From positions 22,065-86,064 of the forward strand of contig CBFHVA010000011.1 in NCBI GenBank assembly GCA_965659415.1: a DNA stretch of 64,000 nucleotides, in the 5' to 3' direction. The stretch comes from Phaeocystidibacter sp965659415. Lineage in GTDB: Bacteria > Bacteroidota > Bacteroidia > Flavobacteriales > Schleiferiaceae. Below, in pieces: positions 35,623 through 44,684 of this stretch. Position 1 is the stretch's first letter; each line of letters begins with the position of its first letter. The notes beneath the pieces are model-generated. The model searched no databases. It was not told where the DNA came from and saw only the letters and a program-made list of their open reading frames with translations. The position numbers were made by a program, and so were the translations under genes.

Positions 35623-37968
35623 TTAAAAGCTATAGCTCGCTATAACGGTCGGCATGATAGGTAGTTGGTCTACCCTTCTTCGCTCATCGGTATCGAAATA
35701 GAAGATGTTATTTCGATTGTAGACGTTCGTGGCTGCAAAGGCCACCTCAGCTCTCGAATACTTGCCCGTTTGCCAGGTCTTTTTAATCGTTACATCCATA
35801 CGGTGGTAGGTAGGCAATCGACTACTATTCAAGTCGCCGTACAAGGTTCCGAGTTCACCATTCTCTGATTGATAAGGATAATCGAGAATTGGCTCGTTAT
35901 CGTCGTTCGTCCAAGGTAATTGCTGATAGTAACCGGCAATTGGCGTAAATGGAAATCCAGTTCCAAGGTTCCAACGCACATTCACTTCCCATGAATCCTC
36001 CTTACCAAACTTGTAGGTACCTACGAGGTTGGTATTATGTCGGCGGTCAAAGTGTGGTGCATACACTTGCTGGCCATCGTCACGCGTAACCTTCGCGTAG
36101 CTGTACGTTCCCCAAAAGCTGAAACTTTGGTAATTAAACTTAATCAAGGCGTCGAATCCATAAGCTATACCACGCTCAGCCAAATAGCTTTTTCTGAGGT
36201 ATTCGGGTTCGTTCAAATAAGAGCGTGTATCTGGATAAATCTTGTTTCGGTTTACGGTTGTGATATTTCTGAAGTCTTTAACATAAGCTTCTAGATCGAC
36301 GGTCCAGTACTTGCCCAAATCTATCTCAACTCCACCAACGGCGTGATTAGCTGTTTGCAGTCGACTATCCAAGGGCTCGCCTGTATAAGTTGCTGGCTGC
36401 TCATTTGGAGCAGATAGAAAACCGTAGAAAAGGTTCACCACATCTCTATCGCTTGTTGCTGCCAGTAAGTTTTGAGAGTACATACCTCCGGCTGCCTTGA
36501 AGCGCAACCATTCGGTGGCGTTGTACTTCATTCCTAAGCGTGGCTCAAATCGAGCTTCAGCCAAAGCACTGTAATAATGTACACGCATACCAGGCTCAAT
36601 CAACCAACGTCCAAATTCCATTTTGTATTGAGCATACCCACCTACTTCCGAGGTGCTTTGTTGCTGACTCAACACTCGATTGGCTGAATTCACAAAGGTG
36701 AAGTCCGTCGCGTAGCCAATGGCCTCCAAACCCCACTTTAACTCGTCATGGTCACGCAAGAAATAGGTGAAGGTCAATCCACCATTAAATCCATTGATTG
36801 AACTATTTCGGGGCTGATCAATGAGCTCAGTCGATTCAATGCTGTAATCGCTAAAGGCAAAACTACCGCTAATCAACACCTTACTCGCTGGCGGAATCGC
36901 TGTGAAGTTGGCCCCATAGCCGTAGCTATCCCAAGCAATACTGCGGTTTCCTGCAAAACGAACTTGGTCGGTGAAATTGAAGCCAAATAAGTTGATTTCT
37001 GAACCACCCTGAGACTGATACGTAATCTTACCATAGGTATCTTCAAATTCAAATGGGAGTCCGTCGTATTCGGTTTCCACATAGGGGTAGAAAATTGGCG
37101 AACTCTCTGCTAAAAACGATCGCTTATATGAAACGAGGGCACTAACAGGGGCAAACCCATTGTCATCCTTCTTTCCGATTGGCACTTCAAGCAAAGCCTT
37201 CCCCATGTAGGTACTTCCACTCACTTTACCCGTAACTCTTTGACGGTTTCCACCTCGAGTTCTCACGTCGAGCACCGAGCTGTTCCTGCTCGCATATTGC
37301 GCGTTGAAACCTGCTGAATAAACTTCCGCCGATTGCAAAATATCCGTATCGAAAACGGAGAAGAAACCTATACTGTGGAACGGATTGTAGATGATCATTC
37401 CGTCGAGCAATGTGAGGTTTTGAATAGGTGCACCACCACGAATGTATAGCTGCCCACCTTGATCACCAGTGGTTACAACTCCGGGAAGAACTTGCAAGGC
37501 TCGAACCAAATCAGGCTCACCTCCAATTGAGAACTGTTGAATATTTCGAACGGAAAGATTTGTAACGGCTGTTAAGACCTTGGTTTGTCTCACCTGCCGA
37601 TCAGCACGCACCTCTACGTCATCCAAAATCTCTGCGGTCTGTTCGAGATAGAACTTTTCAAACACAATACCCCCTTCACGTAATGTGATGGTTTTGCTCA
37701 CCTCACCATAACCAATGTAAAAGGCCGTAAGCGTGTAGTCTCCGCCAGGTAGTTCGTTCATTTGAAAGAATCCATCTACGTTGGCTACCACCGCAGCCAC
37801 CTCTTCTTCTCCTTTGGATAAACGAACGCCCGAAAACGGAATGGGTGTCTCGTTACTCCTCTCATAGACGTATCCACGAACCACGCCAGTAGCGGCCTGG
37901 CCGAAGATTTGAGCTTGAGTGGCAAGGGATAGGGCGAGTATTAAAACTCCTCTCAAATAGGTATGCAT
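35623..37968 (-). CDS. TonB-dependent receptor with N-terminal carboxypeptidase-regulatory domain
   Basis: A 781-residue outer-membrane receptor. The ATG at 37968 gives a signal peptide (MHTYLRGVLILALSLATQAQ); the open frame runs upstream into holA but without signal-like sequence. Residues about 27-115 form a CarboxypepD_reg-like sandwich (VVRGYVYERSNETPIPFSG), followed by the plug (RALQVLPGVVTTGDQGGQLYIRGG, about 155-180, seen in two parts) and a 22-strand-type barrel. No SusD-like lipoprotein lies beside it, so it is not an obvious Sus pair; substrate unknown. Confidence 0.92.
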   Translation of the reverse strand: MHTYLRGVLILALSLATQAQIFGQAATGVVRGYVYERSNETPIPFSGVRLSKGEEEVAAVVANVDGFFQMNELPGGDYTLTAFYIGYGEVSKTITLREGGIVFEKFYLEQTAEILDDVEVRADRQVRQTKVLTAVTNLSVRNIQQFSIGGEPDLVRALQVLPGVVTTGDQGGQLYIRGGAPIQNLTLLDGMIIYNPFHSIGFFSVFDTDILQSAEVYSAGFNAQYASRNSSVLDVRTRGGNRQRVTGKVSGSTYMGKALLEVPIGKKDDNGFAPVSALVSYKRSFLAESSPIFYPYVETEYDGLPFEFEDTYGKITYQSQGGSEINLFGFNFTDQVRFAGNRSIAWDSYGYGANFTAIPPASKVLISGSFAFSDYSIESTELIDQPRNSSINGFNGGLTFTYFLRDHDELKWGLEAIGYATDFTFVNSANRVLSQQQSTSEVGGYAQYKMEFGRWLIEPGMRVHYYSALAEARFEPRLGMKYNATEWLRFKAAGGMYSQNLLAATSDRDVVNLFYGFLSAPNEQPATYTGEPLDSRLQTANHAVGGVEIDLGKYWTVDLEAYVKDFRNITTVNRNKIYPDTRSYLNEPEYLRKSYLAERGIAYGFDALIKFNYQSFSFWGTYSYAKVTRDDGQQVYAPHFDRRHNTNLVGTYKFGKEDSWEVNVRWNLGTGFPFTPIAGYYQQLPWTNDDNEPILDYPYQSENGELGTLYGDLNSSRLPTYHRMDVTIKKTWQTGKYSRAEVAFAATNVYNRNNIFYFDTDERRRVDQLPIMPTVIASYSF

Positions 37969-37995
37969 TCCTTCAAGTGTTCTAGCAAATGGCGT

Positions 37996-38003
37996 CAAAA
38001 ATA
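37996..38003 (-). promoter_or_regulatory. -7 promoter box of the TonB-dependent receptor
   Basis: Minus-strand TATTTTTG, full TAnnTTTG match, 27 nt before the ATG at 37968. It supports that start over the longer frame. Confidence 0.5.
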
Positions 38004-38047
38004 GAAAACCATATGAGCCTAACGCCCTTTTTATGCGATAGGTTTGG

Positions 38048-39046
38048 TTAATGGAGTATTTTAAAGAGCAATTCGCGCAATATATCTCCGTGTGAAATGT
38101 CTCCTCCACCCAATCCTTTTGAGCGTCCATCAGCCTCGCGAATGTAGCCAATAATACGAATGCACTTTTTTAGGGGATATCGCCTTGAGGCCGACATGTA
38201 ATCTTTTAAAAAATAAGGGTTCACTCTAAGTGCTGAGGCTAATTCACTTTGAGTCTTTCCCGCGTTGGTGTGAATCAGCATCACTTTTGAGAAGTAGGAA
38301 AAGATCAAACTGATGGTGACTACCAAGGGGTTGTCTTTGGGATTTTGAGCGAAGTAGTGGACAATCTTATTGGCCTTAGTTACGTCACCTTCACCCAGCG
38401 CCTTTTGAAGTTCAAAGTTGTTGAAATCCTTACTGATTCCGATGTTGCGCTCGATTACCTCGGCAGAAATTTCAGCCCCTTTTGGCACGACGAGCATCAG
38501 CTTTTCAACTTCTTGGTTCATCCGACCCAAATCAGCACCCACAAACTCGGTTAAAAGGGCCACTGCCTTTGGAGATACCTTATAATCGGCTTCTCGAATC
38601 ATCTTGCCCACCCACTCGGCTACTTGATTATCGTAGAGCTTCTTACTCTCATAAAGGACATGATTCTTGACCAGTGATTTAGCCAGAGCCTTCCGCTTAT
38701 CGAGTTTCTTGTATTTGTATGCGAGCACCAAAACGGTGGATGGTTGTGGCTGCTCAGCATAGGAAACGAGTTCCTCAATATTGCGCAAGTGCTGGGCTTC
38801 CTTAACGATGACCACCTGACGCTCCGACATCATTGGAAAGCGTTTGGCTTCAGAAATGATGTCCTGAACACTCACTTCCTTCCCATAGTGAATACTTTGA
38901 TTAAACCCCTTTTCGGCCTCTTCGAGTACTTCATTCTCAATACGCGAAGTAATCTTATCAATGAAGTAAGGCTCCTCACCCATTAAAAAATAGATGGGGC
39001 GATACTTCTTTTCGTTGAGCTCTTTTAAAATTGCCTCATAGGTCAT
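38048..39046 (-). CDS. holA: DNA polymerase III delta subunit
   Basis: The delta subunit opens the sliding clamp within the clamp-loader complex. The 332 residues (ATG at 39046; an in-frame TTG nine codons earlier is less likely) begin with the typical YRPIYFLMGEEPYFIDKI segment and continue through an AAA+-like fold without Walker motifs, as expected for delta, ending in a helical clamp-loader collar. A TATCTTTG box ends 5 nt before the ATG, so the transcript may have almost no leader. Confidence 0.92.
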   Translation of the reverse strand: MTYEAILKELNEKKYRPIYFLMGEEPYFIDKITSRIENEVLEEAEKGFNQSIHYGKEVSVQDIISEAKRFPMMSERQVVIVKEAQHLRNIEELVSYAEQPQPSTVLVLAYKYKKLDKRKALAKSLVKNHVLYESKKLYDNQVAEWVGKMIREADYKVSPKAVALLTEFVGADLGRMNQEVEKLMLVVPKGAEISAEVIERNIGISKDFNNFELQKALGEGDVTKANKIVHYFAQNPKDNPLVVTISLIFSYFSKVMLIHTNAGKTQSELASALRVNPYFLKDYMSASRRYPLKKCIRIIGYIREADGRSKGLGGGDISHGDILRELLFKILH

Positions 39047-39051
39047 GCGCC

Positions 39052-39059
39052 CAAAGATA
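39052..39059 (-). promoter_or_regulatory. -7 promoter box of holA
   Basis: Minus-strand TATCTTTG, full TAnnTTTG match, only 5 nt from the holA ATG. No -33 TTG at standard spacing. Confidence 0.5.
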
Positions 39060-39120
39060 ACGGAACAGGTCAATTTTGAGCAGCGCTGAAAGGAGAATCT
39101 ATTTCCCTAATTCCTCCTGC

Positions 39121-39594
39121 TCAATCGTGGTGGTAGGGCTCATTTTTCAAAATGCTGAATGCGCGGTAAATCTGCTCAACAAAAAACACTCGAATCATCT
39201 GATGACTAAAGGTCATTTTAGAGAGACTCACCTTACCATTGGCTCTTGCATAAACAGCCGGGGGAAATCCAAAAGGTCCTCCTACCATAAATACGATACG
39301 ACTCGGACCCCCATTCATCCATTTCTGCATTTGGTTTGAGAACTGTCGGCTACTGTATGAATCACCTTTCTCATCAAGGAGAATGACTAGGTCGGATGGA
39401 ACGATGACCTTGAGCAAAGCCTCGCCTTCTAATTCGTTCTGCTCCTGAGGGTTGCGATTCTTCATCCCTTTCAAGTCGGGAACTTCCTCTATGGAAAACT
39501 TGACGTACCGCTTTAACCGCTTCAGATAAATATCCATGCCTTCCTTGAGATAGGAATCCGAAGTTTTACCCATTACTCGCAATACAATCTCCAT
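39121..39594 (-). CDS. rlmH: 23S rRNA (pseudouridine1915-N3)-methyltransferase
   Basis: RlmH methylates pseudouridine 1915 in helix 69 of 23S rRNA. The 157-residue SPOUT-fold protein shows the SAM-binding knot: LVILLDEKGDSYSSRQFS (about 74-91), FMVGGPFGFP (about 108-117) and the C-terminal MTFSHQMIRVFFVEQIYRAF with the final YHHD. Length fits the family. Divergent from nadC with 64 bp between the starts. No terminator is evident. Confidence 0.96.
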   Translation of the reverse strand: MEIVLRVMGKTSDSYLKEGMDIYLKRLKRYVKFSIEEVPDLKGMKNRNPQEQNELEGEALLKVIVPSDLVILLDEKGDSYSSRQFSNQMQKWMNGGPSRIVFMVGGPFGFPPAVYARANGKVSLSKMTFSHQMIRVFFVEQIYRAFSILKNEPYHHD

Positions 39595-39658
39595 GAAGTT
39601 TCCCCTTTAAATTGAAAGTTCAGTACTTTGCAATGATAGCGAAAAACACCTCGAATAA

Positions 39659-40510
39659 ATGAAGCTAAGCGACATCCCAAACTTGAGCCGCCTTATTGAA
39701 CAAGCCCTCCAAGAAGATGTGGGAAACGGCGATCACAGCGCTCTGAGTTGCATACCAAGTGATCACGAAGGAAAAGCTCAATTGCTCATTAAGGAAGATG
39801 GCGTGCTTGCGGGAGTGGAACTTGCTGAGTTGACTCTTCATCACGTCAATCCTTCCATTCAAGTGGAAAAGCGGATTGCTGACGGCGCTTCCGTTCAGAA
39901 GGGTGATATCGCATTTTATGCTTCGGGCAAAACCATCGATTTGCTCAAAGCCGAACGATTGCTTTTGAATTTCATGCAACGCTTGAGCGCCATTGCTACG
40001 AAAACCCGTCATTTTGTGGATCTGATTGAAGGTACCGGAGCTAAAGTATTGGATACGCGTAAAACCACCCCAGGACTTCGCTACCTGGAAAAGTGGGCCG
40101 TATCTGTGGGAGGAGGTCACAACCACCGAATTGGCTTGTTCGACATGATTATGCTGAAGGACAACCATATCGATTTTGCCGGAGGAATTCCGCAAGCCGT
40201 GGATCGCGCAACTGCTTATTTGAAGGAGAACAACATCGATATTCCCATTGAAGTTGAAACCCGCGACATGGATGAAGTACAGCAGGCACTTTTAGCCCCC
40301 GGGGTGGATCGCATCATGCTCGACAACTTCACTCCCGATGAAACCAGAACGGCTGTAGCCCTAATTGACAAAAGAGTTGAAGTGGAGAGTTCAGGTGGAA
40401 TTAACGAACACACCATTCGCTCGTATGCTGAATGCGGAGTAGATTTCATTTCGGTAGGTGCGCTTACCCACAGCGTGTATGGATTAGATATGAGCTTTAA
40501 GGCATTATGA
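39659..40510 (+). CDS. nadC: Nicotinate-nucleotide pyrophosphorylase (carboxylating)
   Basis: Quinolinate + PRPP give nicotinate mononucleotide, CO2 and PPi in NAD synthesis. The 283 residues show the N-terminal open-faced sandwich with QEDVGNGDHSA (about 18-28), ERLLLNFMQRLSAIATKT (about 99-116), the active-site DTRKTTPGLR (about 131-140), VSVGGGHNHRIGL and the LKDNHI lysine region of the TIM barrel, and VDFISVGALTHS near the end. nadA and nadB are not nearby. The next gene starts inside its stop (ATGA at 40507-40510). Confidence 0.96.
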   Translation: MKLSDIPNLSRLIEQALQEDVGNGDHSALSCIPSDHEGKAQLLIKEDGVLAGVELAELTLHHVNPSIQVEKRIADGASVQKGDIAFYASGKTIDLLKAERLLLNFMQRLSAIATKTRHFVDLIEGTGAKVLDTRKTTPGLRYLEKWAVSVGGGHNHRIGLFDMIMLKDNHIDFAGGIPQAVDRATAYLKENNIDIPIEVETRDMDEVQQALLAPGVDRIMLDNFTPDETRTAVALIDKRVEVESSGGINEHTIRSYAECGVDFISVGALTHSVYGLDMSFKAL

Positions 40511-41445
40511 GCTGGACCGATACTCTAAAAGAACGACTTACTCCAGCAGCCACATGGCTTGCTGATCAAGCTCGGAAGGTACGCGTGCCAGGCTTTAGCG
40601 TATTGAACTTGTACGATGTTGCTTCCTTCTATTTCCGCGGTCTCTTCGAAGGGGCCATCACCACCCGCGCAGGATCCATTTCATGGAGTTTCTTCTTAGC
40701 AACGTTCCCCGCCATCATCTTCTTCTTTAACCTGATTCCCTACTTGCCCATTGAAGGTTTCCAAGAAGAAATCTTCATCATTCTGGAAGAAGTACTACCA
40801 CCTACAACCTATGATTTAATTGCGGGTACGATTCACGATATTTTGAATAATCGTCGGGGTGACCTACTCTCATTCACTTTCATAGCCACCATTTTCTTTG
40901 CTACGAATGGAACCTTGTCCCTCATTTCTAACGTGAGCATTACCTTCCATCAAATAGAATCACGAGCCTTTTGGCAACAGTATATAGCTGCTTTATTCAT
41001 CACCATTTTCCTAGGTTTACTTTTGATCATCGCCGTAGCTGCCATCTTATTGAGCTCTGATATCACCGAGTGGTTAATTGGCAAGGAATACCTGCCTGAA
41101 TCGAGTTCTATTTTAATTCAAGTGGCGCGTTATTTGATCCTGCTCATCGTTGTGCTCACGGCAATTTCCGTGATATTCTCTTACGGCGCCACCAAGAAAA
41201 AGGAATGGTCTTTTTTGTCGCCAGGATCTATTCTAGCGACGTTGCTGATTGTGGTTTCCTCCTACCTCTTCGGATTCTATGTCGATAATTTTGCGAACTA
41301 CAATACCCTTTATGGCTCCATTGGCGCCTTGCCGGTGATTATGCTTTGGATTTACATCAACTCCCTGAGCATTGTGGTAGGCTTTGAGTTGAACGCGAGC
41401 ATCGTAAATGCGAAGATGAAAAAGAGTGGGTTGAATTTGGAGTGA
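40507..41445 (+). CDS. YihY/BrkB-family inner-membrane protein
   Basis: A 312-residue protein of the YihY (formerly BrkB/RNase BN) family. About six membrane helices are visible from residue 50 onward, with the family segments GAITTRAGSISWSFFLATFP (about 38-57) and GALPVIMLWIYINSLSIVVG near residue 280. Function of the family is unsettled; older annotation as ribonuclease is wrong. The ATG overlaps the nadC stop (ATGA), so it is the second gene of a coupled pair. Confidence 0.9.
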   Translation: MSWTDTLKERLTPAATWLADQARKVRVPGFSVLNLYDVASFYFRGLFEGAITTRAGSISWSFFLATFPAIIFFFNLIPYLPIEGFQEEIFIILEEVLPPTTYDLIAGTIHDILNNRRGDLLSFTFIATIFFATNGTLSLISNVSITFHQIESRAFWQQYIAALFITIFLGLLLIIAVAAILLSSDITEWLIGKEYLPESSSILIQVARYLILLIVVLTAISVIFSYGATKKKEWSFLSPGSILATLLIVVSSYLFGFYVDNFANYNTLYGSIGALPVIMLWIYINSLSIVVGFELNASIVNAKMKKSGLNLE

Positions 41446-41586
41446 GATGGCTGTCTTCCAAGCACAGATAATTGGCACTATATTGGTAATCTGAAATATA
41501 GAACGAGTCAGATTTTAATTGAATCTGTTATCTATTTACGCGAACCAATAATTATCTTCACGGTTATACCCTTAAAATTACAAATC

Positions 41587-42030
41587 ATGAGAAAACTGTT
41601 ATTACTCCTTGTTGGAATGGCTTTCACGCTTGGTGCTTATGCTCAAAACCCAGATGCAATTCTAGGTATATGGCTTAACGAGAGAGGAGACGCCAAGATT
41701 GAAGTGTACAAGCAAGACGGCAAGTACTACGGTAAAATTGTTTGGCTCAAAGATGATGTGGAAGACGATGGAACCAGACCCAATCGAGACGATAAAAACC
41801 CTGTTGCGAGCCTCAGAAACCGCACGGTAATCGGAATAAACATTCTCAACGATTTGAGATGGGATGGCGATGATGAAGAGTACGACGATGGGGAAATTTA
41901 TGATCCTCGCTCTGGTAAAACTTATTCATTGTACGGATATATCCAAGACGATGGCCGACTGTTCATGAAAGGATACATCGGATTTTCATTAATCGGCAGA
42001 AGCACCATTTGGACACGATCCTCGCTGTAA
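41587..42030 (+). CDS. Exported DUF2147 protein
   Basis: A 147-residue protein with a signal peptide (1-19, cleavage at AYAQ) and the DUF2147 core: ILGIWLNERGDAKIEVY (about 25-41), GKYYGKIVWLKDD, and DGEIYDPRSGKTYS (about 101-114), ending in STIWTRSS. The family is a small beta barrel, lipocalin-like, of unknown ligand. It stands alone and is followed by a strong terminator. Confidence 0.9.
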   Translation: MRKLLLLLVGMAFTLGAYAQNPDAILGIWLNERGDAKIEVYKQDGKYYGKIVWLKDDVEDDGTRPNRDDKNPVASLRNRTVIGINILNDLRWDGDDEEYDDGEIYDPRSGKTYSLYGYIQDDGRLFMKGYIGFSLIGRSTIWTRSSL

Positions 42031-42058
42031 CACACAAAATAGAACTCTGACAATAAAG

Positions 42059-42089
42059 CGCCTTCGTAAATTTTCGAAGGCGTTTTTTT
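42059..42089 (+). terminator. Rho-independent terminator of the DUF2147 gene
   Basis: Perfect 8-bp stem (42059-42066 with 42075-42082), 8-nt loop, then seven T. It lies 28 nt after the stop. Confidence 0.93.
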
Positions 42090-42111
42090 ATGTGCCGCTT
42101 CCCTATTTAAA

Positions 42112-44583
42112 TCAACGAAGTATTTGCACCGATCCTGAACGCTCTATCGCTTCTCCACTAAACGACTGTCCAACCAGTCGATAAGCATAAATGCCCTCCT
42201 GAACCGGATTGCCATTTACATTACCGTCCCATGAAATATCGGGATCCGTATTGAGGAACACACGATTACCCCAGCGATCAAAGACCTCAAAACGGAATGT
42301 TTCCAGTCCATTAAGAGACATAGTGAAGGCATCGTTGACGCCGTCTCCATTGGGCGAAAAAGCGGTAGGAATGAATATCCAAATCTCACAGCGAACTTCA
42401 TCCACCAAAAACTGCACGGAATACGGACCACATGGGGAGATTCCGTCGGCCACATATGTTCCTCCAGCCGCAATTATCAAACTATCTCCAACTGAACCAT
42501 CACTCCAAACGATATTTTCAATGTAACTATCGGGAACAACACCTTCCAGTCGCAACTCCATGCTCTCGCCTGTGCAGAGCGTCCGCAATTGCGGAACGGT
42601 GCTATTAACCCCATCCAGCACTTCTACCTCAAGGGTGTCGGAATCATAACAGTTTCCTCGGAAGGCCTCCACCCAATATTTACCTACGGTGGTAGTGCTT
42701 ATGCTGATGGTTGTTTCACCTGTGCTCCAGTATACACTATCCGGAATCACGTTGGCGCTAAAGCTTAAATTGGCCGTTTCGCCGGTACAAATCGACACGA
42801 CCTCTGGCGCCGAGATATTAAAATTCAATACCCCAACCTGGATGGTATCTCCCAAATTACATCCATTTACTTCGAATGAAACGAAATAAGTCCCGAGTTG
42901 ATCAACAAACAGAGTACTCCCCGAACTGCCGTCATTCCAAACAATGTTCGTTGCTCCTGCAGGTACGGTAAGGGGGAGTTGCTCTCCTCCGCAAATGACT
43001 GTGTCGGCCCCCAAGCTGAACGACTGAGAAGTTTCGGCTACATAGATAGAATCAACCGTCCAGCATGAGCCCGTGAGTGCCACATATGCTTTGAGCCAGC
43101 CTGTTTGATAGGCAGGACGAGATCGACCAGTTAGGCCATCACTCCACATCACACTATCGATGGCGGGAACCGCTGTGATGTTGTAGGCTATCACATTAAC
43201 GGAGTCATTCGGGCAATAGAAAGCCGAATCGGCCAATGCCAGGGGTGCAAAAATGGTATCGCGATAAACTTCAAAAGTATCGGTTACCGATGCACAATTC
43301 GTAGAGATGGTAACCCAATGTTCGCCAGGAGCTGGCGTGGTAATCGTCCGTGTAGAAGCACCGGTGGACCAACTGTAAGAGGCTCCTAAAATATTGGGAG
43401 CTGTAATCGTTGAGGAATCACAGGCAGGAATTCGATCCATATCTATCACCGGAAACTGCGCCGGGTCGAATAAGAACTCCTGACGGATATTTGAAAAGAA
43501 TAAGTTTTGTGTAACCGGAGTGGTGTTCCAAGTTCCTTCATTTGAGCTAGGCCGAACATAGATCAACGACATGGCCGGGGTAATCGTAATCAGGCCAGGA
43601 ATATTCGGTTGAGTGGGGTTCGTGGCAATGAATCGACCGAAATGACCTATGGTGTCGCACAATGAACCAACTCCCAGATCTTGATCTGGATGTTGACCGA
43701 TATAATAAAGATGCACCCCATCTGACCCACCCGTGCCATTAATACCTGTAACCGTAACTCCTTGAGGTGAAGAAATGCTAACGTTACCTAAGTTGTATGT
43801 GTAATTACTGAAGTCGCCCAAAGGTACACCAGAGATAGTCCTGCTCACTCCTGAAGTGCCAGCCAAACTCAAATTGACCCCGTTATTACTCAAGTCGTTT
43901 ATTGTATTCCCCGTCCCATCAAACCTCCAATAGGCCTGCAAGCCAGGTTCATTACCGCTCAGCTTTTCGCACATGTAATCTCTAATTTGGGTGAGCGGCA
44001 AAACGCGATTCCAAACCGACATTTCATCTATATTTCCCTCGTAGTGCTCGGCACTCTGATCATATCCGTAGCCCAATCTAGTGGTTCCCGAAGCAGGAAA
44101 AAGTGGTGTAAGCGAGGCAGGACCAATATTGGTTGAAGTGCGAGCAGAACCGTTGATGAATAGGGTACCTTGACCCGAACTCGAAAAGGTAATGGCTACG
44201 TGAAACCACTGATTGGTGACGGTCCCTACTGTTCCAATGAGTGCCTTAACGGATCCCAGATTGAAGGTGGTATTATTACCCATTGTCACCTGAATGGTGC
44301 CGTTTGTGGTTAAGTACTTTATGTTGATTCCTTGATACCCCGTGGTGGATGTAGCTGTTGATATAATGGGCTGAACGGTAGGTCCATTATCCACCTTTAA
44401 CCAAAACATGAAGGTACACGGAAAACTGAGTGACGATAATGAATTCCCAGTGGTCGCTACATTCGCTGTATTGGCCGAAGCAAAATCAAGAGTAGTACCA
44501 CTTCCACTTTGGGCCAAAGACCCGAAAGTGAACATGATAAGCATCAGGGCTGTATACGAATACTTCAAAAAGTTAAAAGACAT
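42112..44583 (-). CDS. LamG-domain surface protein with T9SS type B sorting domain
   Basis: An 823-residue secreted protein (ATG at 44583; signal peptide ends near SLAQ). Residues about 25-220 form a LamG/concanavalin-like lectin domain with FMFWLKVDNG and LQAYWRFDGTGN. From about 385 come five repeats of roughly 65 residues built on a Cys, a W-S-D/T-G-S/T-T turn and a closing Cys, an Ig-like series. The last roughly 90 residues (FIPTAFSPNGDGVND, FDRWGNRVF, EGIYAYRL, ending VQILR) are the gliding-motility-associated type B sorting domain. A paralogue lies at 53883-56084. No sprF-type partner gene is adjacent. Confidence 0.92.
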   Translation of the reverse strand: MSFNFLKYSYTALMLIMFTFGSLAQSGSGTTLDFASANTANVATTGNSLSSLSFPCTFMFWLKVDNGPTVQPIISTATSTTGYQGINIKYLTTNGTIQVTMGNNTTFNLGSVKALIGTVGTVTNQWFHVAITFSSSGQGTLFINGSARTSTNIGPASLTPLFPASGTTRLGYGYDQSAEHYEGNIDEMSVWNRVLPLTQIRDYMCEKLSGNEPGLQAYWRFDGTGNTINDLSNNGVNLSLAGTSGVSRTISGVPLGDFSNYTYNLGNVSISSPQGVTVTGINGTGGSDGVHLYYIGQHPDQDLGVGSLCDTIGHFGRFIATNPTQPNIPGLITITPAMSLIYVRPSSNEGTWNTTPVTQNLFFSNIRQEFLFDPAQFPVIDMDRIPACDSSTITAPNILGASYSWSTGASTRTITTPAPGEHWVTISTNCASVTDTFEVYRDTIFAPLALADSAFYCPNDSVNVIAYNITAVPAIDSVMWSDGLTGRSRPAYQTGWLKAYVALTGSCWTVDSIYVAETSQSFSLGADTVICGGEQLPLTVPAGATNIVWNDGSSGSTLFVDQLGTYFVSFEVNGCNLGDTIQVGVLNFNISAPEVVSICTGETANLSFSANVIPDSVYWSTGETTISISTTTVGKYWVEAFRGNCYDSDTLEVEVLDGVNSTVPQLRTLCTGESMELRLEGVVPDSYIENIVWSDGSVGDSLIIAAGGTYVADGISPCGPYSVQFLVDEVRCEIWIFIPTAFSPNGDGVNDAFTMSLNGLETFRFEVFDRWGNRVFLNTDPDISWDGNVNGNPVQEGIYAYRLVGQSFSGEAIERSGSVQILR

Positions 44584-44684
44584 CAACAGCTTTTAAGGTT
44601 CAAGTATATAAGCGTTGCATATATAATACGCTTTCCTCCCTAGTTTGGTTTGTAGCTCCATGCAAATTGTCAAGGTCGAAGCAA

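Noticed and set aside
37969..38151. 61-residue N-terminal extension of the TonB-dependent receptor
   Set aside because: It overlaps the end of holA, lacks signal-peptide character, and a -7 box at 37996-38003 plus a good signal peptide support the ATG at 37968.
39665..40195. 176-codon open frame on the minus strand opposite nadC
   Set aside because: nadC is certain on the plus strand; the antisense frame has no recognisable feature.
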